From assembly GCA_964632165.1 (NCBI GenBank), contig CAZWCZ010000031.1:1-22478 (forward strand): a stretch of 22,478 bases of DNA, given 5' to 3'. Each line of letters begins with the position of its first letter. Within the stretch, counting starts at the first letter, position 1. The stretch is from SIG299 sp964632165 (GTDB lineage Bacteria; Bacillota; Clostridia; Lachnospirales; Lachnospiraceae). The position numbers and the translations under genes were made by a program. This document shows, one piece after another, positions 7,155 through 15,086 of the stretch. The notes beneath the pieces are model-generated. The model saw only the letters and a list, made by a program, of their open reading frames with translations. It was not told the origin of the DNA and did no database searches.

Positions 7155-7871
7155 GTGGGATTAAAACCGAGAATCCTGCTTGTTGAAAAAGATGAGGATT
7201 TAAGGAATGTTTTACTGACACTGCTCTCTGAAAAAGGGTATGAACCCTTAGCAGCACACAGCGGAGCAGAAGCGATCAGTATGAGCATGTCTCATTGTCC
7301 GGAAGTAATGCTGATCGATGCAGAATTACCGGATATCAATGCGGATGAAATCGTTGCTAAGGTCAGAACATGGTCAACCATGCCGATCCTCATATACTCC
7401 GAACGGACAGAGGAAAGTGAAAAGGTAAAGCTGCTTGATATGGGAGCAGATGATTATGTGGTAAAACCGTGCGGCAAAGAAGAGCTGCTTGCCAGAATTC
7501 GTGTGGCAATGAGGCATACAAGAACGGTTTCGGGTGACATTGAGATGATCAATGACGGAAAGCTGACGTTAGGAAGCTTACAGATCGATTACAATAAATT
7601 TCGTGTTTATATGGATCATGAAGATGTGAACCTGACGGCAAATGAATATCGTATTGTTGCTTTGCTCGGGAAGTACGCCGGGAAAGTGCTGCGATATGAG
7701 AATATCATCCAGACACTCTGGGGACCGAAAGCAGGTAAGAATAATCAGATCCTTAGGGTAAACATGACAAATATCAGGAGAAAGATCAAAGAGGATCCGA
7801 TGCATCCAAAGTATATTTTTACAGAGAACGGGATCGGTTACCGGCTTGTAACAAAAGAAGAATTGAAATAA
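7155..7871 (+). CDS. Orphan OmpR/KdpE-type response regulator with altered acidic pocket
   Basis: A two-domain DNA-binding response regulator. I chose the GTG at 7155 because GGAGGA (7141-7146) lies 8 bases upstream. A longer frame begins at ATG 7137, but that ATG overlaps the SD and has no good SD of its own. With the GTG start (238 residues) the receiver spans about 3-118: phosphoacceptor D55 in LIDAELPD, S82 in YSER, K104 in VVKP, and the KdpE-like stretch RTEESEKVKLLDMGADDY. The winged-helix effector domain (about 135-235) ends in the usual IFTENGIGYRL hairpin. In the acidic pocket, where most receivers have two Asp/Glu, this protein has E11 followed by K12. No sensor kinase gene adjoins it. 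KdpE likeness is in the receiver only; no kdp genes are seen, so the target genes are unknown. Confidence 0.88.
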   Translation: MGLKPRILLVEKDEDLRNVLLTLLSEKGYEPLAAHSGAEAISMSMSHCPEVMLIDAELPDINADEIVAKVRTWSTMPILIYSERTEESEKVKLLDMGADDYVVKPCGKEELLARIRVAMRHTRTVSGDIEMINDGKLTLGSLQIDYNKFRVYMDHEDVNLTANEYRIVALLGKYAGKVLRYENIIQTLWGPKAGKNNQILRVNMTNIRRKIKEDPMHPKYIFTENGIGYRLVTKEELK

Positions 7872-7909
7872 AGAAACAGGGAAAACCTCTGAAAAATGTT
7901 CGGTTCACA

Positions 7910-7938
7910 TTGACATTCGGGAAAAATTGTGCTTTAAT
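7910..7938 (+). promoter_or_regulatory. Sigma-A promoter of the proS T-box leader
   Basis: TTGACA (7910-7915), 17-base spacer, TTTAAT (7933-7938). The expected start near 7945 gives a leader of roughly 330 bases to the proS start codon. Confidence 0.7.
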
Positions 7939-7944
7939 GACCTT

Positions 7945-8206
7945 AAATGCGATGATTAGAATTAGTAAGCAGAAAAAACCTTCAGAGAAAAGCCGGTTGG
8001 TGCGAGGCTTCGGATCTTTTTTTGTTGAACCGGTCTAGGAGCAGCAGAAGGGAAAACAGGCCGATGCCGGAAACTTCTGCCGGGAGTTTCCGTTATCAGA
8101 AACAGGTAGGCAGTGCCTACAATGAGAGCAGAAACGTCTGAATTTAGGTGGTAACGCGGAGTGATTCGTCCTAATGATACCTGGTGGTATTGTTAGGGCG
8201 TTTTTT
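7945..8206 (+). promoter_or_regulatory. T-box riboswitch, proline (candidate specifier CCG)
   Basis: A tRNA-sensing leader upstream of proS. The T-box core AGGTGGTAACGCGG is at 8146-8159; its TGGT (8149-8152) would pair with the ACCA end of uncharged tRNA-Pro. Stem I shows AGTAAGC near 7964 and the GAGA-type region near 7984. On the 3' side of stem I, GAA-CCG-G (CCG at 8030-8032) gives a proline codon followed by a purine, as expected of a specifier. CCTAA at 8170-8174 can pair either with TTAGG at 8144-8148 (antiterminator) or with TTAGGGCG in the terminator. Thus uncharged tRNA-Pro should allow read-through into proS. Boundaries are approximate. Confidence 0.93.
8167..8206 (+). terminator. 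T-box regulated terminator
   Basis: CGTCCTAA (8167-8174) pairs with TTAGGGCG (8193-8200), with one wobble. The inner stem GATACC/GGTATT sits around TGGT, and TTTTTT follows. Its 5' arm is shared with the antiterminator of the T-box. Confidence 0.88.
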
Positions 8207-8273
8207 AATTTCCGGGGAGATACCGGAAATAGGATATACGGACTTTATCTGTTATGAGGAAGGAGAAAATGTA

Positions 8274-10016
8274 ATGAAACTGAAAAACTTAGTAGGACAG
8301 AGATTTAAAGAAAGACCGGCAGACTGTGTGATCGACAGCCATGCATTGATGGTACGCGGTGGTTATATGAAGTATGTCTGCAACGGGATCTATTCGGAAT
8401 TCCCGACATTACGCAGGGTGACCGCAAAGATTGAAAAGATCATCCGTGAAGAGATGGAGGCGATTGACGGACAGGAAGTATTGTTCCCGGTTGTCATGTC
8501 GGCAGATCTTTGGGAAGAATCCGGCCGTTACGAGAGCATCGGAAGCGAACTTCTGCGTTTCCGGGACAGAAATAAATCAAAGATGGTACTTGGCATGACG
8601 CACGAAGAGGCCGCAGTGCATCTTGTAAGAGAATATGGACAGTCTTATCAGCAGTATCCGTTTATGATCTACCAGCTGCAGAGAAAATTTCGTGATGAAG
8701 CAAGACCAAGAGCGGGTATGATCCGTGTACGTGAGTTTACCATGAAGGATGCTTATTCTTTCCATACATCACAGGAAGATCTGGAGCAGTATTATCAGAA
8801 ATGTTATGATGCTTATAACCGAATATTTGCCAGAGCAGGTGTACCGGAAGTAGTAACAGTTGCTTCCGATTCCGGTATGATGGGAGGAAAGGTTTCTCAT
8901 GAATATATGCTGTTGACAGAAGTGGGAGAAGATTCCATTGTACTTTGTACGGAATGCGAGTATCGTGCCAATATGGAAGCGGCAGAGACGATCATAAAGC
9001 AGGGAGAAAATAAGGAAACGGAACCTCTGACAAGCATAGAGACACCGAACTGCAAGACGATTGAAGAAGTCTGCGCATTCTTAAACAGAAGCGTGGAAGA
9101 GTCCTGTAAGGCAGTAGTATATCAGAAAAATGAAGATGATACATTTGTGGTTGCGTTTTTACGTGGAGATTATGAAGTAAATGAAACAAAACTGCGTAAT
9201 TTTATCGGAGCAGAGATCCATCCGGCAGAGATTACGGCAGAGGCACCGTTGATCGCAGGTTATATCGGACCGGTCGGAATCTCAGATCAGGTTACATGCG
9301 TTTTTGATACTTCCCTGCAGGGAATTTCCTCTTTGGTAGCAGGAGCAAATAAAGAAGGATTCCATGTGACGGGATTGAATCTTGACAGAGATCTTGGAAA
9401 TGTGGATTATGTGGATATTTCTAAAGTTAAAGAAGGAGGTATCTGCCCATGCTGCGGAAAACCTGCTCTGACAGTGAAACGTGGTATCGAGGTGGGAAAT
9501 ATCTTCCAGCTTGGAACGAAGTATACAAAGAGCATGAACATGCAGTTTACGGATAAAGACGGGACATTGCAGTATCCGATCATGGGCTGTTACGGAATCG
9601 GTGTCGGTCGTTTGGCAGCATCCATCTGTGAGGCAAAGCATGATGAGTATGGTCCGATCTGGCCAATCTCTGTAGCTCCTTGGGAGGTGCATCTGTGCTG
9701 TCTGCGTCCGGACGATGAAGAAACAAAAAAAGTTGCAGATACATTATATGAAGAATTATCAGAAAATGGTGCAGAAGTAATTTATGATGACAGAGAAGGT
9801 GTGCGCGGCGGACAGATGTTTGCGGATGCTGATCTGATCGGGGCTCCGATCCGCGTTGTTGTAAGTCCTAGAAATTTAAAGGAAAATAAGATCGAGATTT
9901 CCACAAGGGACAAGTCGGTCAGCACTATGGTAGCAACGGAAGAAAGTGCTTCCTATATCCTCAATCTGAAGAAACAGCTTTTTGAGGTGATCGAAGCCGA
10001 AAGCAAAAGGGCATAA
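8274..10016 (+). CDS. proS: Prolyl-tRNA synthetase (bacterial type with editing insertion)
   Basis: A 580-residue class II synthetase that charges tRNA-Pro. The frame is open further upstream, but the start is ATG 8274: AGGAG (8261-8265) lies 8 bases before it, the protein then begins MKLKNLVGQRFKERPAD like its relatives, and anything earlier would fall in the T-box terminator. An overlapping ATGTAA minimal frame at 8269 precedes it. Motifs: TxE-loop-like THEE (109-112), motif 2 region FRDE...REFTMKDAYSFH (about 139-164), and motif 3 GCYGIGVGR (438-446). The stretch between motifs 2 and 3 (about 225-390) is the INS domain, which hydrolyses mischarged Ala-tRNA-Pro; the length fits that form. 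The C-terminal anticodon-binding domain ends the protein. It is controlled by the proline T-box. Confidence 0.97.
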   Translation: MKLKNLVGQRFKERPADCVIDSHALMVRGGYMKYVCNGIYSEFPTLRRVTAKIEKIIREEMEAIDGQEVLFPVVMSADLWEESGRYESIGSELLRFRDRNKSKMVLGMTHEEAAVHLVREYGQSYQQYPFMIYQLQRKFRDEARPRAGMIRVREFTMKDAYSFHTSQEDLEQYYQKCYDAYNRIFARAGVPEVVTVASDSGMMGGKVSHEYMLLTEVGEDSIVLCTECEYRANMEAAETIIKQGENKETEPLTSIETPNCKTIEEVCAFLNRSVEESCKAVVYQKNEDDTFVVAFLRGDYEVNETKLRNFIGAEIHPAEITAEAPLIAGYIGPVGISDQVTCVFDTSLQGISSLVAGANKEGFHVTGLNLDRDLGNVDYVDISKVKEGGICPCCGKPALTVKRGIEVGNIFQLGTKYTKSMNMQFTDKDGTLQYPIMGCYGIGVGRLAASICEAKHDEYGPIWPISVAPWEVHLCCLRPDDEETKKVADTLYEELSENGAEVIYDDREGVRGGQMFADADLIGAPIRVVVSPRNLKENKIEISTRDKSVSTMVATEESASYILNLKKQLFEVIEAESKRA

Positions 10017-10095
10017 GAATTTTATGGAAACCGGGAAATGCATATTACGGTTGTGACCGGAATATATTCGTATAAACACAGCTTGTGGTGGTACG

Positions 10096-11235
10096 ATGGA
10101 AATTTATGTGGTACAGCGCGGCGATACGGTTGCAAACGTTGCATCCCGGTTTTCCGTATCGGAAGAGAGTATAGAAACAGATAATCAATTAGAATATCCG
10201 TATGTGGTAGTGCCGGGGCAGGCACTATTGATCAACAACGGGCTTGGCAACAGAAATGCGGTACTGCGGAGCAGCGGTTATGCGTACCCGTATATTCAGA
10301 CGGAGACATTTCAGATGACCTTACCGTATCTGTCCTCGTTTAATCTGTTTTCTTATGGGTTTGACGAAGCAGGAAACCTGATTTCTCCGGCGGGAGAAGA
10401 CGCAGACCTGATCATAGAAGGGTTAAAACAGGCGACGGCAGCAGCATTGGTTTTGGCACCTATGTCGGAAGAACAGACTTTTGACAATAATCTGATCAGT
10501 CTGTTGCTTGCTGATCCGGCCGCACAGAAAAATCTGTTTGAAAATCTGATACGGGAAATGAGTGCAAAAGGGTACAGTGGATTAAATATTGATTTTGAGT
10601 ATGTAAAGTCAGAAGATCGAGAAGCTTACAGCACTTTCATATTGGAACTTACGCAGTTTATGCGGACATACGGATATCAGGTTTCGGTGGCACTTGCTCC
10701 GAAGACATCTGCAGAACAGCCGGGAGTATTATATGAAGGAATCGATTATCAGGCTCTTGGTGCAGCGGCTGATACCGTGATCCTGATGACCTATGAATGG
10801 GGATATACTTATGGACCGCCGATGGCTGTGGCACCGCTTGACAAGGTGCGTGAAGTGGTGGAATATGCTTTACAGGAAATCCCTGCAGAGAAGATCATGA
10901 TGGGGATACCAAATTACGGATATGACTGGACTCTTCCGTATCAGGCGGGGGAAACAAGAGCGGAATCGATCAGCAATGTAGAGGCGGTTCGGCGTGCTAT
11001 ACGGTACGGTTCGGAAATTTTGTATGATGAGACAGCACAAACACCGTATTTTACATACGTTTCAGATAATGCAGAGCATATTGTCTGGTTTGAAGATGTA
11101 CGGAGCCTGCAGGCAAAGTTTGATCTCATAAAAAATGCCGGCCTGCGCGGTGCAGTATACTGGCAGCTGATGGATTGGTTTTATGCAAACTGGCTGCTGC
11201 TAGAGGATAACTTTTTTATTGTGCCCGGATTTTAA
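10096..11235 (+). CDS. LysM-GH18 protein, SleL/YaaH-like peptidoglycan or spore-cortex N-acetylglucosaminidase
   Basis: A 379-residue protein with one LysM domain at the N-terminus (about 2-47; VVQRGDTVANVASRFSVS then VVPGQALLI), which binds N-acetylglucosamine polymers. A GH18 catalytic barrel follows (about 60-370). The active-site strand is GLNIDFEYV (162-170) with D166 and the acid E168. Other GH18-type barrel signatures are VALAPKTS, ILMTYEWGYTYGPP and MGIPNYGYDW. This arrangement is typical of SleL/YaaH, which cleaves cortex muropeptides during spore germination, except that those usually have two LysM domains. There is no signal peptide, as in spore proteins loaded from the mother cell. 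It lies 79 bases after proS, and no clear promoter was found, so it may be read from proS. An alternative role in vegetative wall turnover cannot be excluded. Confidence 0.85.
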   Translation: MEIYVVQRGDTVANVASRFSVSEESIETDNQLEYPYVVVPGQALLINNGLGNRNAVLRSSGYAYPYIQTETFQMTLPYLSSFNLFSYGFDEAGNLISPAGEDADLIIEGLKQATAAALVLAPMSEEQTFDNNLISLLLADPAAQKNLFENLIREMSAKGYSGLNIDFEYVKSEDREAYSTFILELTQFMRTYGYQVSVALAPKTSAEQPGVLYEGIDYQALGAAADTVILMTYEWGYTYGPPMAVAPLDKVREVVEYALQEIPAEKIMMGIPNYGYDWTLPYQAGETRAESISNVEAVRRAIRYGSEILYDETAQTPYFTYVSDNAEHIVWFEDVRSLQAKFDLIKNAGLRGAVYWQLMDWFYANWLLLEDNFFIVPGF

Positions 11236-11265
11236 AAAGGATTAAACTGAAAGAAAATAAAAAGC

Positions 11266-11302
11266 AAGGGAGTCATCGGATGTTTCTTCGATGACTCCCT
11301 TT
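11266..11302 (-). terminator. Hairpin terminator, best oriented for a minus-strand transcript
   Basis: AAGGGAGTCATCG (11266-11278) pairs perfectly with CGATGACTCCCTT (11289-11301) around a 10-base loop. Read on the minus strand it is followed by GCTTTTTATTTTC, a good U-tract. On the plus strand only TTTAAA follows. It may work weakly for the LysM-GH18 gene too. Confidence 0.8.
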
Positions 11303-11492
11303 AAACTATACTATCCATTGGACTATACCTCTTTCCTGATCTGCTGTTCTTTCAATATCCTTTCCTTAGCTTAATGTGACTGATACTGTTTGTTACAAAT
11401 CTTTGTTGTTGGCTTTTTTTCCGTAACCCGTCTGCACTTCTTTTAAGATTCTGTTTATGTTTCTGGTGGTCCGTACCTCCTTTGCTTTTCTT
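11266..11492 (-). ncRNA. Candidate independent small transcript (ncRNA or small-ORF mRNA)
   Basis: A roughly 225-base unit bounded by the perfect promoter at 11499-11527 and the terminator at 11266-11302. The RNA would be purine-rich and weakly structured apart from the terminator, with three SD-like clusters: AAAGGAGGT (11475-11483), AAGGAAAGG near 11360-11368, and AGGAAAGAGG near 11330-11338. The strong SD has no ATG, GTG or TTG at usable distance. A 35-codon basic frame runs from an ATG at 11498-11500 to a TAA near 11393, but that ATG overlaps the -10 box and would not be in the transcript. I cannot match the sequence to tmRNA, SRP RNA, RNase P or 6S by eye. The function is unknown. Confidence 0.5.
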
Positions 11493-11498
11493 GACTTC

Positions 11499-11527
11499 AT
11501 TATATTGCATAAATAACAGAATGTCAA
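11499..11527 (-). promoter_or_regulatory. Perfect-consensus sigma-A promoter on the minus strand
   Basis: On the minus strand: TTGACA (11522-11527), exactly 17 bases, TATAAT (11499-11504). It is the only promoter in the window with both hexamers perfect. The flank beyond the -35 is extremely A/T-rich and could act as an UP element. Confidence 0.8.
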
Positions 11528-11618
11528 TAGTAAAAATCAAAAAAAATAAATAAAAAAATCAACGATAATAAAAAACAAGAAAAAACAAATAAAAAGACTG
11601 AAAATTCAAACAACTAAA
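11528..11618. other. A-rich intergenic tract (possible UP element)
   Basis: About 90 bases that are nearly all A and T, with A strongly dominant on the plus strand (runs such as AAAAAAAATAAATAAAAAAAT). It lies directly upstream of the minus-strand promoter and downstream-facing to the GH97 promoter. No coding frame or clear repeat unit is seen in it. Confidence 0.5.
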
Positions 11619-11664
11619 CGGAGAGGAATGAGTCTTAGTCTGCGATTAGAAAATCAGAGCAGGA

Positions 11665-11693
11665 TTGCATTTTTTTGCGGAAGCGTGTATACT
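11665..11693 (+). promoter_or_regulatory. Sigma-A promoter of the GH97 gene
   Basis: TTGCAT (11665-11670), 17-base spacer, TATACT (11688-11693). It is followed by a short leader and the SD AAAGGAG before the ATG at 11730. Confidence 0.7.
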
Positions 11694-11729
11694 GGATTCA
11701 TTATATGAACAACCAAAAGGAGAAAAGGT

Positions 11730-14700
11730 ATGAAAAAATATCAGGTGAGACGAGTTTTAGAACTGGCATGCATGGCTGTATGTATCGGATGCTTTGCAGC
11801 CTGTGGCGGTTCACAGGGAAATAGCCAGCCGACTCCGACCACGGAGCCGACGGAAGAAGTGGAAGCAACATTGACTCCGACCACAGAACCGACAAAGCAG
11901 CCGGAAGCTCAGGCAGATCCGAGCCCGCTGCCGGGACAGTTGGAAATGGATTCCTGGGATGGGGTAAGGTTTGCGTCCGTTGAATCGGAAGATTTTGCTC
12001 AGATTGTGGGCAAAGGAGTAAAGGTAGCCTATGAAGACGGCAGATATGTACTTGCATTTGAAGGAAAAGGCGGATACCTTGCACTGCCAAAGGACGTATT
12101 TGCGGATATAACAGAGGGCTTTACGATAATGTACCGTTATAAAGCAACGACAGACAGCACAGCAGGACTTTTTCAGACAAATCTGTGCGGTTATGGTGTA
12201 GGAGATACACAGTGGAGAGACGCACCGGAAATCAGCCTGGCAACAGACGGTACGTTCCGTTTGTTTGTTGGCGGCAGAACGATCAACGGGGTATATAATG
12301 CCAATGCAACATATAATAACGGTGTCAGTGGGATCGACTCCATGGATTATGCGGAACCGGGCGGACATAAAACACGTTATGAAGCAACGACAAAGGCCTT
12401 GTCTGCACAGGAATGGCATGATGTGGTACTGATCGTTGCAAAGACCGGAGTTCAGATCTATCTGGATTGGGAAGAGGTAACGTTAAATGCGACCGATGCC
12501 AATTTTGACCTGGCATCTTCTCTGGAATATCTGTTCCAGACAGGAGAAAACGGGAAAAATATCCTCTCTGAGTATGTGAATACTTCGTTTGGAAATTCTG
12601 TATACAGTGATACAGGAAAATTCGAAGGCTATGTAGATAATATCAGCATTTATTATATGACGGATCTGCAAAAGATCATGGTAAGTTCTGAGACACCGGC
12701 ATATGAATGGTCCTTCAGCCCGGAAACCATTATCGATACAGCGGAAGAAGAGTATACGGCAGATCTTACTGTGTACGAAGAAAAGAAGCTGACAGAACTG
12801 ACAGAGTTAAAAACGGTTTCTCCGGATGGAAAGACAGAAGTTCAGTTTTGGACGGATGACAACGGAAGTGTTTATTATTCGGTAACAGATAACGGAAAAA
12901 TCATGATCGAAACTTCCCTGATCGGTATGGAACTTGCCGAGGGAAATCTGTATGAAGGACTTTCCGTAAATGCTTCCGGCATTAAGAAACAGGAAATAAA
13001 AGAAACCTATGAACTGTTTACCGGATATAATGAGACGATGGAAAATCATTGTAATGAAACTACCTTTATCCTGGAAAACAGCAACGGAAGTTTTACCTTT
13101 GCAGTGCGGGTGCATGACGACGGATTTGCGTATCGCTACGAAAATGTAACTGTAGGAAGCGGAGAAACGGTAACCGTTTTGGATGAAAAGTCGGAAGTAA
13201 ATCTGACAAAGATAAGCTCCACCTGGGCATTTGAATTAAACGGGCACTATGAAGGAACCTACATTAAGAGAGATTATACGCAGCTGGAATCTCTGGCACA
13301 GAAGTTAAGCACACCGATGCTTGTAAAGAACGGAACGTATTGGATCCTGATTACAGAGGCAGAAGTGATCAATAATAACGGGGAATTTTGTGCAAGTGCA
13401 TTGGAAACAACACGAGGAAGCGGAAAACTGAACTGGGCATTCGGTCAAAGAAGAGATCCGGATAATGAAGCCAAAGGCGATCTTGATTTTCCTGGTTATC
13501 TTCCGATTACGGAAGTAAATACCGTAAACGGATTTAAGACTCCTTGGAGGGCGTTTGTCATTTCTGACGATCTCAATGAATTTGTAAACAGTTCTCTGAT
13601 CACGGATTTAAATCCGGCAGCAGATGAGACCTTGTATGCGGATACAAGTTACATTAAGCCGGGAAAAGTGGCATGGAGCTGGTGGGCAGAAGAATCTGCA
13701 CAGGGAACATACTCAAAGCATGTGGAATATATTGATTTTGCGGCAGAAAACGGATGGGATTATGTTTGTCTGGACGTTGGCTGGAGAAATTTTGAACGTA
13801 AGCTTTCGGAATTATGTGAGTATGCGAAAGAAAAAGGTGTCGGAATCTTTGTATGGGTAAATTACAGAGACATCAAGGACACGGATACGATGGAAAAACT
13901 GTTTGCCAAATGGAAGGAAGCAGGAGTAGTCGGACTGAAGACAGACTATTTTGAAAGTGATGAAACAGCAGTCATGCAGGTAATGCAGGATGTGGCAGAG
14001 TGCTGTGCAAGAAATCAGCTGATGGTATTATATCATGGCTGTGTACGTCCGGGAGGAGAGTGCAGGACTTATCCGAATATTCTTTCCACAGAGGCAGTGT
14101 ACGGAGAAGAAAATCATAAGTGGTCAGAAAATCCTTCGATTGAAAACTGTCTGCTGTATCCGTTCAGCAGAAATATCTGCGGCTCCATGGATTATACACC
14201 TGCAGGAACAAAAGTAGACAGCGAGGCAACACATGGTTTCTGTCTGGCACAGACGATCGTTTATGAATCGGCATTACAGCATTTTGCTTATGCTGCGGCA
14301 TCGTATAAAACATATAACGGACTTGCTTTATTGAATGTGATCCCGACGGAATGGGAGGAAAGCATTCTGCTTGCCGGATACCCGGGAGAACATATTACGA
14401 TGGCAAGACGGAACGGAGAAAACTGGTTCATCGGTTCCATGACGGCAGAAGCCAGAACGGTGGAGATCAACTTTGACTTCCTTGCATCCGGAGAATATCA
14501 CGTATATCTTTATGGAGACAAAGAAGATGGTACCGGACTTGTGCTTGAGGAATTGACAGTCACGGCAAAAGATACGCTGACAAAAGAACTTCAGACCGGC
14601 GGCGGAATGGCAATGATAGTAACTAAAGGGACAATAGATACTTCTGTCGGTGTGGATGAAAACGTAAATCCGTCCGGCTACACGTACTATGAAGCAGAAT

Positions 14701-15071
14701 CCAAGGAAAATATCCTGTCGGGGGCAGCAGTGAAAGCAAGCTCTGCGTTTTGTTCCGGCGGCCAGAAGGTTGGATATATCGGATATGCCGGCAATACGCT
14801 GACGTTTACCAATATTACAGTTCCGGAGGATGGAATCTATACTCTGCTGATCTACTATTGCAGCGGCGAAAACAGAAAGATCACATTGAATGTAAACGGA
14901 CAGACAGAGTATACGGTAGAAAACTTAAACAGCGGGGACTTTGTGCATACGGCGATAAAAGAAGTATCCATAGAATTAAAGGCAGGCGTCAATACACTGG
15001 AGCTTTCCAATAACAATTATTATGCACCGGATATTGACCGTATTGCAATAAGCGAAACAAAGCAGAAATAA
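11730..15071 (+). CDS. Multidomain surface lipoprotein with a GH97 catalytic domain (alpha-galactosidase/alpha-glucosidase family)
   Basis: A 1113-residue secreted glycoside hydrolase. Residues 1-25 form a lipoprotein signal ending FAAC, with C25 the lipidated residue. Residues 30-70 are a Pro/Thr/Glu linker with a 14-residue tandem repeat. About 70-310 looks like a LamG/concanavalin-type sandwich (GYVDNISIYY at its end). About 355-635 is the GH97 N-terminal beta domain, 640-905 the (beta/alpha)8 catalytic barrel, and 905-980 the C-terminal sheet. The last part (985-1108, YYEAES...NTLTFTNITVPEDGIYTL) is a CBM35/CBM6-like carbohydrate-binding module. D739 in GLKTDYF sits where retaining GH97 alpha-galactosidases have their nucleophile. 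E788 in STEAVYGEE is the likely acid. It therefore may act by retention, but substrate needs assay. DegV follows after 15 bases in probable operon. GH97 is mainly known from Bacteroidota. Confidence 0.9.
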   Translation: MKKYQVRRVLELACMAVCIGCFAACGGSQGNSQPTPTTEPTEEVEATLTPTTEPTKQPEAQADPSPLPGQLEMDSWDGVRFASVESEDFAQIVGKGVKVAYEDGRYVLAFEGKGGYLALPKDVFADITEGFTIMYRYKATTDSTAGLFQTNLCGYGVGDTQWRDAPEISLATDGTFRLFVGGRTINGVYNANATYNNGVSGIDSMDYAEPGGHKTRYEATTKALSAQEWHDVVLIVAKTGVQIYLDWEEVTLNATDANFDLASSLEYLFQTGENGKNILSEYVNTSFGNSVYSDTGKFEGYVDNISIYYMTDLQKIMVSSETPAYEWSFSPETIIDTAEEEYTADLTVYEEKKLTELTELKTVSPDGKTEVQFWTDDNGSVYYSVTDNGKIMIETSLIGMELAEGNLYEGLSVNASGIKKQEIKETYELFTGYNETMENHCNETTFILENSNGSFTFAVRVHDDGFAYRYENVTVGSGETVTVLDEKSEVNLTKISSTWAFELNGHYEGTYIKRDYTQLESLAQKLSTPMLVKNGTYWILITEAEVINNNGEFCASALETTRGSGKLNWAFGQRRDPDNEAKGDLDFPGYLPITEVNTVNGFKTPWRAFVISDDLNEFVNSSLITDLNPAADETLYADTSYIKPGKVAWSWWAEESAQGTYSKHVEYIDFAAENGWDYVCLDVGWRNFERKLSELCEYAKEKGVGIFVWVNYRDIKDTDTMEKLFAKWKEAGVVGLKTDYFESDETAVMQVMQDVAECCARNQLMVLYHGCVRPGGECRTYPNILSTEAVYGEENHKWSENPSIENCLLYPFSRNICGSMDYTPAGTKVDSEATHGFCLAQTIVYESALQHFAYAAASYKTYNGLALLNVIPTEWEESILLAGYPGEHITMARRNGENWFIGSMTAEARTVEINFDFLASGEYHVYLYGDKEDGTGLVLEELTVTAKDTLTKELQTGGGMAMIVTKGTIDTSVGVDENVNPSGYTYYEAESKENILSGAAVKASSAFCSGGQKVGYIGYAGNTLTFTNITVPEDGIYTLLIYYCSGENRKITLNVNGQTEYTVENLNSGDFVHTAIKEVSIELKAGVNTLELSNNNYYAPDIDRIAISETKQK
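11831..11893 (+). repeat. Imperfect 42-base tandem repeat in the GH97 linker
   Basis: A 21-base segment starting GACTCCGACCAC at 11831-11851 recurs at 11873-11893 with two differences. The period is 42 bases, which encodes two 14-residue units starting TPTTEPT. It keeps frame and lengthens the Pro/Thr spacer between lipid anchor and first domain. Confidence 0.75.
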
Positions 15072-15086
15072 GGAGGAAACAAAAAG

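Noticed and set aside
8184..8273. GTG 8184 as the proS start
   Set aside because: Falls inside the T-box terminator hairpin; ATG 8274 has a proper SD and the family N-terminus.
11352..11540. 62-codon minus-strand frame covering the intergenic promoter
   Set aside because: Its ATG is upstream of the promoter that would transcribe it, and the product is a low-complexity basic sequence; the DNA is better read as promoter plus transcript.
11628..11708. 26-codon plus-strand frame with a GGAGAGGA ribosome site before GH97
   Set aside because: It spans the likely GH97 promoter and so starts upstream of the transcript; probably chance.
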